Both the position numbers and the translations under genes were made by a program. Of a DNA stretch of 64,000 bases, positions 59,501-64,000 are shown piece by piece (position 1 is the first letter of the stretch; the number at the start of each line of letters is the position of its first letter). The notes beneath the pieces were generated by a model. That model was not told the DNA's origin. It did no database searches and saw only the letters and a program-made list of their open reading frames with translations. Location: the NCBI RefSeq assembly GCF_947492405.1, contig NZ_CANLMP010000001.1, positions 1,178,001 through 1,242,000 on the forward strand. The letters are read 5' to 3'. Source of the stretch: an uncultured Aquimarina sp. Its GTDB lineage: Bacteria; Bacteroidota; Bacteroidia; Flavobacteriales; Flavobacteriaceae.

Positions 59501-60040
59501 ATGGCTTCAATATTCGGACACGCATTAACCGCTTATGCCTTAGGAAAAGGTTTTGCAAAGGAAATGACCAACTGGAAATTCTGGATATTAGGTATTATCT
59601 GTTCTGTACTACCAGATGCAGATGTGATTAGTTTTAAATTTGGAATAGCTTATGAAGATTTTTGGGGACATCGTGGGTTTTCGCATTCATTAGTCTTTGC
59701 CTTATTACTAGGTATTTTAGTTACATTCCTATTTTATAATAAAAAAATTATAAGCAGAACTGGTCTTGCGCTAATCACATATTTTACAATATGTACTGCA
59801 TCACATGGAATATTAGACGCTATGACCTCTGGAGGATTAGGGATTGCTTTCTTCTCCCCTTTTGACGACACTAGATATTTCTTTCCTTTGAGACCTATTC
59901 AGGTATCTCCAATTGGAGCTAGTAAATTCTTTAGCATTTGGGGCATTAAAGTATTGTTAAGTGAATTAATCTGGATCGGATTTCCAACTGGTATTTATAT
60001 ATTAGCTATGTATTTTTTAAAAAGAAAAAAGTCATCTTAA
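59501..60040 (+). CDS. YdjM/DUF457-family membrane-bound metal-dependent hydrolase
   Basis: This 179-residue membrane protein has the family hallmarks: HALTAYALGKGF at the N-terminus, LPDADVISF with the Asp pair, WGHRGFSHSLVFALLLG (the HRGFSHS motif), and ASHGILDAMTSGGLGIAFFSPF. These His/Asp residues form the presumed metal site. About four or five transmembrane segments are present. In E. coli the relative YdjM is LexA-regulated; the substrate is unknown. It is 4 nt before the beta-lactamase-like gene. Confidence 0.88.
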   Translation: MASIFGHALTAYALGKGFAKEMTNWKFWILGIICSVLPDADVISFKFGIAYEDFWGHRGFSHSLVFALLLGILVTFLFYNKKIISRTGLALITYFTICTASHGILDAMTSGGLGIAFFSPFDDTRYFFPLRPIQVSPIGASKFFSIWGIKVLLSELIWIGFPTGIYILAMYFLKRKKSS

Positions 60041-60044
60041 ATAC

Positions 60045-60794
60045 ATGATTAAACAGTATCTAAAATCAATTACATATGTATTGCTTGTATTTTTTATTTC
60101 CTGCAAGCCAAAAGAAGAAAGTAACCTGATTATTATTTCGGATAACTTAAAACTTACCAAAATAAACGACCATAGTTATGTTCATATTTCTAAAGTATTT
60201 TTAGATAATGGGAAACAATATGCTTGTAATGGCCTTATATATATGAATGAGGATGAAGCTTTTGTTTTTGATACTCCGGCTAATGATGTTGCTTCTGAAC
60301 AATTGATCAACTGGCTACAAAAAGAAAAAAGAATAACCGTAAAAGGAGTTGTCTTTAATCATTTTCATAGAGATTGTAATGAGGGGATGGATATTTTTAA
60401 GAAATATGATATTCCTTCTATCGCTGCAAAGACAACCGCTCTTTTGATGCAAGAAAAAGACTTTGAACAACCAGATGAAATTTTCGAAAACCAATTGATA
60501 ATTAAGGTTGGAAACAAAAAGATAATAAATACATTTTTTGGTGAAGCACACAGTAAAGATAATATTGTGTCTTATTTTCCTGAAGATCAAATTCTTTTTG
60601 GGGGATGCATGATTAAGAGTATGAATGCTGCAAAAGGAAATCTAGATGATGCTAATGTATTAGAATGGTCGAATACTGTGCGGAAGATAAAAAAAGCATA
60701 TCCAGATCTCGAAGTTGTAATTCCAGGACATGGAACTTATGGCGATCAAAGTCTTTTAGACTATACTATTTCTCTTTTCAATACTGAAAATTAA
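60045..60794 (+). CDS. Subclass B1-type metallo-beta-lactamase, lipoprotein
   Basis: This 249-residue protein has a lipoprotein signal (YVLLVFFISCKPK, Cys20). All B1 zinc ligands are present in order: His106, His108 and Asp110 in NHFHRD, His169 in GEAHSKDNIV, Cys188 in LFGGCMIKS and His229 in IPGHGTYGD. Lys191, three residues after the Cys, matches the B1 substrate-binding lysine. The stretch LFGGCMIKS...DANVLEWSNTVRKIKKAYP follows the pattern of CcrA- and BlaB-like enzymes. It should hydrolyse beta-lactams including carbapenems, from the inner leaflet of the outer membrane, as lipid-anchored NDM does. The NEGM after the HxHxD motif differs from the usual GG and could affect activity. It lies in a run of closely spaced genes. 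Confidence 0.85.
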   Translation: MIKQYLKSITYVLLVFFISCKPKEESNLIIISDNLKLTKINDHSYVHISKVFLDNGKQYACNGLIYMNEDEAFVFDTPANDVASEQLINWLQKEKRITVKGVVFNHFHRDCNEGMDIFKKYDIPSIAAKTTALLMQEKDFEQPDEIFENQLIIKVGNKKIINTFFGEAHSKDNIVSYFPEDQILFGGCMIKSMNAAKGNLDDANVLEWSNTVRKIKKAYPDLEVVIPGHGTYGDQSLLDYTISLFNTEN

Positions 60795-60797
60795 ACT

Positions 60798-62573
60798 ATG
60801 CGAGAATTTCAAAATACCGATACAACAAAAGATAATAAGAAATCAAAAGTTACCATTTTACAGGCTTTTAAAACGATAATCTGGCCAAGGCGTGGCTTGG
60901 TTTTCATAGGACTTGTTTTAATTTTTTTTAACAGAGTTGCTGGTCTAGTTCTGCCATGGAAAAGTAAAACTTTATTAGATGATGTAGTGCCAAGTAAGAA
61001 TATGGCAGAATTATATGAACTGTTGATTGTTGTTGGTGTCGCTATACTTATTCAGGCTACAACCTCATTTTTATTAACCCGAGTTTTAAGTGTACAGGCA
61101 CAATTTTTGATTTCAGAATTACGTGCGCAAGTACAGAAAAAAGTACTTTCCTTACCTATCAGTTTTTTTGATAACACTAAATCAGGTGCACTAGTTTCTA
61201 GGATTATGAGTGATGTAGAAGGGGTACGTAACTTAATAGGAACCGGATTAGTACAATTAGTGGGTGGCATATTTACCGCGATTGTATCTGTATTTTTACT
61301 TATCGAAATTAATGGATGGATGACCTTATTTGTATTAATCCCTATTACCCTATTTGGTATAGTAGCTTTAAAAGCATTTAAATATATCAGACCTATTTTT
61401 AGAAAAAGAGGTGTTATTAATGCTGAAGTTAAAGGAAGATTAACCGAAACACTCGCGGGAGTTAGAGTCATAAAAGGTTTTGGAGCAGAGGAACAAGAAA
61501 GTAAAGTTTTTGAGGAAGGTGTAGATCGTTTATTTCAAAACGTAAAAAAGAGTTTAACAGCTACTGCTTTAATGACCAGTTCTTCCACATTTTTATTAGC
61601 TGGTATAGCTTCTACCGGAATTATGGGAATTGGCGGATATTATATGATGGAAGGAACTATGACGGCTGGTCAATTTTTATCCTTTACCATGTATTTAGCT
61701 TTTATGATTGCACCAATTGTACAAATGAGCAATATCGGTAGTCAATTAACAGAAGCATTAGCAGGTCTGGATCGTACAGAAGAATTAATGAATATGGACC
61801 CTGAAGAAGATCCTGAGAATCGTACTGTACAATTAGAAAATATTACTGGGGATATCATTTTTGATAATGTTTCATTCTCTTATGAAGAAGGAAAAGAAGT
61901 ATTACATAATATTAGTTTTAGAGCACCTTCTGGAACAGTAACCGCTTTGGTAGGAAGTTCTGGTTCTGGTAAATCCACGATTGCCGGTTTATCCGCTACA
62001 TTCTTAAATCCTAAATCAGGGCTTATCACTATTGATAGTCACGACATTTCTAAAGTAAATCTTGGCAGTTACCGACGTAATCTCGGAGTTGTATTACAAG
62101 ATGAATTTTTGTTTGAAGGCACTATTCGAGCAAATATCTTATTTCCTAGACCCGATGCCTCAGAAGAACAATTACAACAAGCTGTAAAAGCGGCATACGT
62201 AAATGAGTTTACGGATCGTTTTGATGATGGACTAGATACTTTGATAGGAGAACGTGGTGTGAAATTATCAGGTGGACAACGACAGCGTATTGCGATTGCC
62301 CGTGCCATCCTTGCAGATCCTAAAATTATTATTCTGGATGAAGCAACCTCTAACCTAGATACAGAGAGTGAAGCATTAATTCAGAAAAGTTTGGGAGAAT
62401 TGATGAAAGGTCGCACAACTTTTGTTATAGCCCATAGATTAAGTACAATCAAAAAAGCAGATCAGATCTTAGTTATTGAATCCGGAAATATAGCCGAAAG
62501 AGGAACTCATGAGGAATTGATCGCTGCAGAAGGCAGATACTTTGATTTATATACCTATCAGGCTAGAATTTAG
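60798..62573 (+). CDS. ABC exporter, fused permease-ATPase (MsbA-like)
   Basis: This 591-residue half-transporter has six transmembrane helices (about residues 30-320) and a nucleotide-binding domain with Walker A GSSGSGKST, Q-loop VVLQDEFLFEG, signature LSGGQRQRIAIARA, Walker B IIILDEAT and H-loop IAHRLSTI. There is no N-terminal C39 peptidase domain. The type I exporter layout fits lipid A, lipid or drug efflux by a homodimer. It is 3 nt after the metallo-beta-lactamase gene, so co-expression is likely; whether it relates to resistance is only inference. Confidence 0.92.
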   Translation: MREFQNTDTTKDNKKSKVTILQAFKTIIWPRRGLVFIGLVLIFFNRVAGLVLPWKSKTLLDDVVPSKNMAELYELLIVVGVAILIQATTSFLLTRVLSVQAQFLISELRAQVQKKVLSLPISFFDNTKSGALVSRIMSDVEGVRNLIGTGLVQLVGGIFTAIVSVFLLIEINGWMTLFVLIPITLFGIVALKAFKYIRPIFRKRGVINAEVKGRLTETLAGVRVIKGFGAEEQESKVFEEGVDRLFQNVKKSLTATALMTSSSTFLLAGIASTGIMGIGGYYMMEGTMTAGQFLSFTMYLAFMIAPIVQMSNIGSQLTEALAGLDRTEELMNMDPEEDPENRTVQLENITGDIIFDNVSFSYEEGKEVLHNISFRAPSGTVTALVGSSGSGKSTIAGLSATFLNPKSGLITIDSHDISKVNLGSYRRNLGVVLQDEFLFEGTIRANILFPRPDASEEQLQQAVKAAYVNEFTDRFDDGLDTLIGERGVKLSGGQRQRIAIARAILADPKIIILDEATSNLDTESEALIQKSLGELMKGRTTFVIAHRLSTIKKADQILVIESGNIAERGTHEELIAAEGRYFDLYTYQARI

Positions 62574-62626
62574 ATTAATTCTTAACACAAGATTTAATAC
62601 TTTTAAGAGTGTAAAAAATTAAATCT

Positions 62627-62869
62627 ATGAAAGAAAATAATATAAGAGGTGGTGAAGCTCCAATAGCTTGCGAATTAGAAGCTGATAAAAACTATGCCTG
62701 GTGTACTTGTGGTCATAGCATTGATCAACCTTTCTGTAATGGTACTCACAAAAAAGAAGGAGGAACAAACCCTTTAATTTTTAGTACAGAAGAATCTAAA
62801 GAGGCCTATTTATGTACATGTAAACTGACAAGCAATCCTCCATATTGTGATGGTTCTCATAAGAATTAA
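62627..62869 (+). CDS. Tandem CDGSH iron-sulfur protein
   Basis: This 80-residue protein has two CDGSH-type motifs. The first is CTCGHSIDQPFCNGTH, a CDGSH variant (CNGTH), and the second is CTCKLTSNPPYCDGSH. Each supplies three Cys and one His to a [2Fe-2S] cluster, so two clusters are expected. The family is related to mitoNEET/MiNT; small bacterial members serve in redox or iron-sulfur transfer. It is soluble and has no signal peptide. It follows the ABC exporter by 53 nt. Confidence 0.9.
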   Translation: MKENNIRGGEAPIACELEADKNYAWCTCGHSIDQPFCNGTHKKEGGTNPLIFSTEESKEAYLCTCKLTSNPPYCDGSHKN

Positions 62870-62906
62870 TCGATCTCTTTTTATATTATAATTTAGCAGT
62901 AGGAGG

Positions 62907-64000
62907 CTATTGAATATCTTGGCTTAACAGCATAAGATCTTTATCTAAAAATTCTTTAAAATTGTCAACAGAAGGATGTCCTAAAAAAGGTACGTGAAAG
63001 AAAGAAGGAGTATCATTTCTCCATACCATAGCATATGTGATACTGCTACTTCTAATAGCCTTGTAAAGACTTTCTGTCCACCAATCATTTTGATCTACAT
63101 TTTCTAATCCAGTTTCTGTAAGTGCAAAAAGCATATTCTTACTAGTTGCTATATCTTCTACAATTTGCAAATTTCTTAAGGCACTTTGTAAAAAGTTTCC
63201 ATTTTTGAAATCATACACATCAACACCTAACATATCTACATAATCATCTCCAGGATAATTGCGCATATATTCTTCTGAATTAGTAACCCAATTTGGAGCA
63301 TAAATGTAAATCAAGTTATGAACATCCAAATCTTCTGCTAAAATCTTTACGGTATCTTTATATAACTGTTTATATTCTTCTGTAGTTCTAAAACCTTCTC
63401 CCCAATAGAAAAAATCACCATTCATTTCATGCCAAGGTCTAAATAATACTGGGATTGGATTTCCTTCAGAATCTTTTAAGTTTTTAAACAGTCTTGAGGC
63501 TTTTGTTAAGTTATCTACAAATTTGTCCCTATACATCCCACCTTCTAACATATCAGGTACTACCGTTGTTAATATCCCCGATGAATTATTTGGGTTTACC
63601 ATATGCCAACTCATGGTAATGATACTACCGTTTTCATGTGCATTGACAACTGCTCTTGTAAATTTTTCTATAAATTCATTGATAACTAAAGAGTTTTGTA
63701 AACTTATCAACTCCAGATCAAAACCGGCAATTGCGGGATAATCATTAGCTACTTCTATAAAATCTTGATCAAGTTTATCTGGCATAGGAAAATTATTACC
63801 AGTACCAAAGGGTTCTTGTTGACCAAAAGCTATTCCGTCTTGTGTTATTGTAAGTAATCTAGAATATAAATCCTTGGCTTCCTGACACAAATTAGCATCC
63901 GCAAAAACACCTGTATTCGTCAATATAGGTGGGTTCCTTTCTGCATTAGGATCAAATAAACTTTGCTCATCAGTAGAACAACTTACTAATACTAAAAAAA
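62907..64000 (-). CDS. GH26 beta-mannanase-like lipoprotein (5' end beyond window)
   Basis: The frame is open to the right edge and begins there with FLVLVSCSTDEQS, a lipobox, so only a few N-terminal residues are missing; the TTG at 63923 is internal. The GH26 acid/base Glu is in LFRPWHEMNGDFFYWGEGF and the nucleophile Glu in FALTETGLE. The segments MSWHMVNP and VDMLGVDVYD are also typical. It would cleave beta-1,4-mannan or related glycans and be anchored in the outer membrane. No polysaccharide-utilization partners are visible in this window, but the locus continues outside. Confidence 0.92.
   Translation of the reverse strand, partial: FLVLVSCSTDEQSLFDPNAERNPPILTNTGVFADANLCQEAKDLYSRLLTITQDGIAFGQQEPFGTGNNFPMPDKLDQDFIEVANDYPAIAGFDLELISLQNSLVINEFIEKFTRAVVNAHENGSIITMSWHMVNPNNSSGILTTVVPDMLEGGMYRDKFVDNLTKASRLFKNLKDSEGNPIPVLFRPWHEMNGDFFYWGEGFRTTEEYKQLYKDTVKILAEDLDVHNLIYIYAPNWVTNSEEYMRNYPGDDYVDMLGVDVYDFKNGNFLQSALRNLQIVEDIATSKNMLFALTETGLENVDQNDWWTESLYKAIRSSSITYAMVWRNDTPSFFHVPFLGHPSVDNFKEFLDKDLMLLSQDIQ

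Noticed and set aside
60798..62573. ABC transporter as the exporter of the GG-leader peptide at 18451.
   Set aside because: There is no C39 peptidase domain at the N-terminus, and it lies 42 kb away in a different gene group.
1..64000. tRNA, rRNA, CRISPR, transposase, integrase or prophage genes.
   Set aside because: I searched by eye for the usual motifs (T-loop GGTTCGA, repeat-spacer periodicity, DDE or tyrosine-recombinase patterns) and found none. Weak or divergent elements could have been missed.

Overview
The window is AT-rich (roughly one third G+C by eye) and looks like the chromosome of a marine Flavobacteriaceae bacterium (phylum Bacteroidota, Aquimarina-like). Supporting this are a SusC/SusD pair, Bacteroidota -7 promoter elements (TAnnTTTG), LRR/Ig/PKD/DUF5011 surface lipoproteins, DUF4834, a YfhO-family membrane protein, a SusA-type GH13, a GH26 lipoprotein, and a sulfonolipid-type PLP enzyme pair. 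I see no tRNA, rRNA, CRISPR array, transposase, integrase or phage module.

Layout. 1-2052: the incomplete 3' part of an LRR surface protein with four 267-bp tandem repeats. 2242-3640: an Arg/Ser/Asn-rich secreted protein behind a sigma54-like promoter. 4053-9251: a leftward glycan operon (YfhO, glycosyltransferase, Wzx-like flippase). 9283-11290: DUF4834 protein and a divergent outer-membrane protein with a long charged tail. 11488-16988: a FadR-type GntR regulator with two operators over its own -7 box, then an orphan SusC/SusD pair. 17200-18711: a GNAT protein and a double-glycine-leader, six-cysteine peptide. 18728-21178: a cysteate acyltransferase-like and a cysteate/cysteine synthase-like enzyme (probable sulfonolipid synthesis). 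21270-30639: housekeeping genes (oligopeptidase B, YbaB, OmpA, YegP-like, threonine aldolase, zinc protease, prfB with its programmed frameshift, ArsC-like).

30728-36722: two large lipoproteins with TraQ-like N-terminal Ig modules and DUF5011/PKD tails flank a TraO-like outer-membrane protein; these families are otherwise known from conjugative transposons. 37259-39017: a 58-aa membrane protein and fumC. 39158-39533: a tandem pair of homologous 28-aa peptides, diverged mostly at synonymous sites and preceded by a good promoter. They are too short for routine gene calling. 39724-44371: GH18-like lipoprotein, AraC regulator, GNAT, and a methionine gamma-lyase-like enzyme beside an Lrp regulator. 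44402-50739: MFS exporter, holA, HsdR_N-like protein, GT2, OmpA lipoprotein, DUF3108 protein. 50776-54661: SusA-like GH13 divergent from a LytS/LytTR two-component pair, with three copies of a 10-mer between them. 54680-57289: a possible 43-aa peptide, a secreted protein, an AraC regulator and TsaC. 57494-62869: DEAD-box helicase, two membrane proteins, a lipoprotein subclass B1 metallo-beta-lactamase, an ABC exporter and a tandem CDGSH protein. 62907-64000: a GH26 lipoprotein cut by the right edge.

The strongest candidates for something undescribed are the tandem 28-aa peptides, the TraO/TraQ-like locus without a conjugative element, and the cystine-knot-like GG-leader peptide. All functions are inferred from the sequence and recalled family features; no database search was possible.
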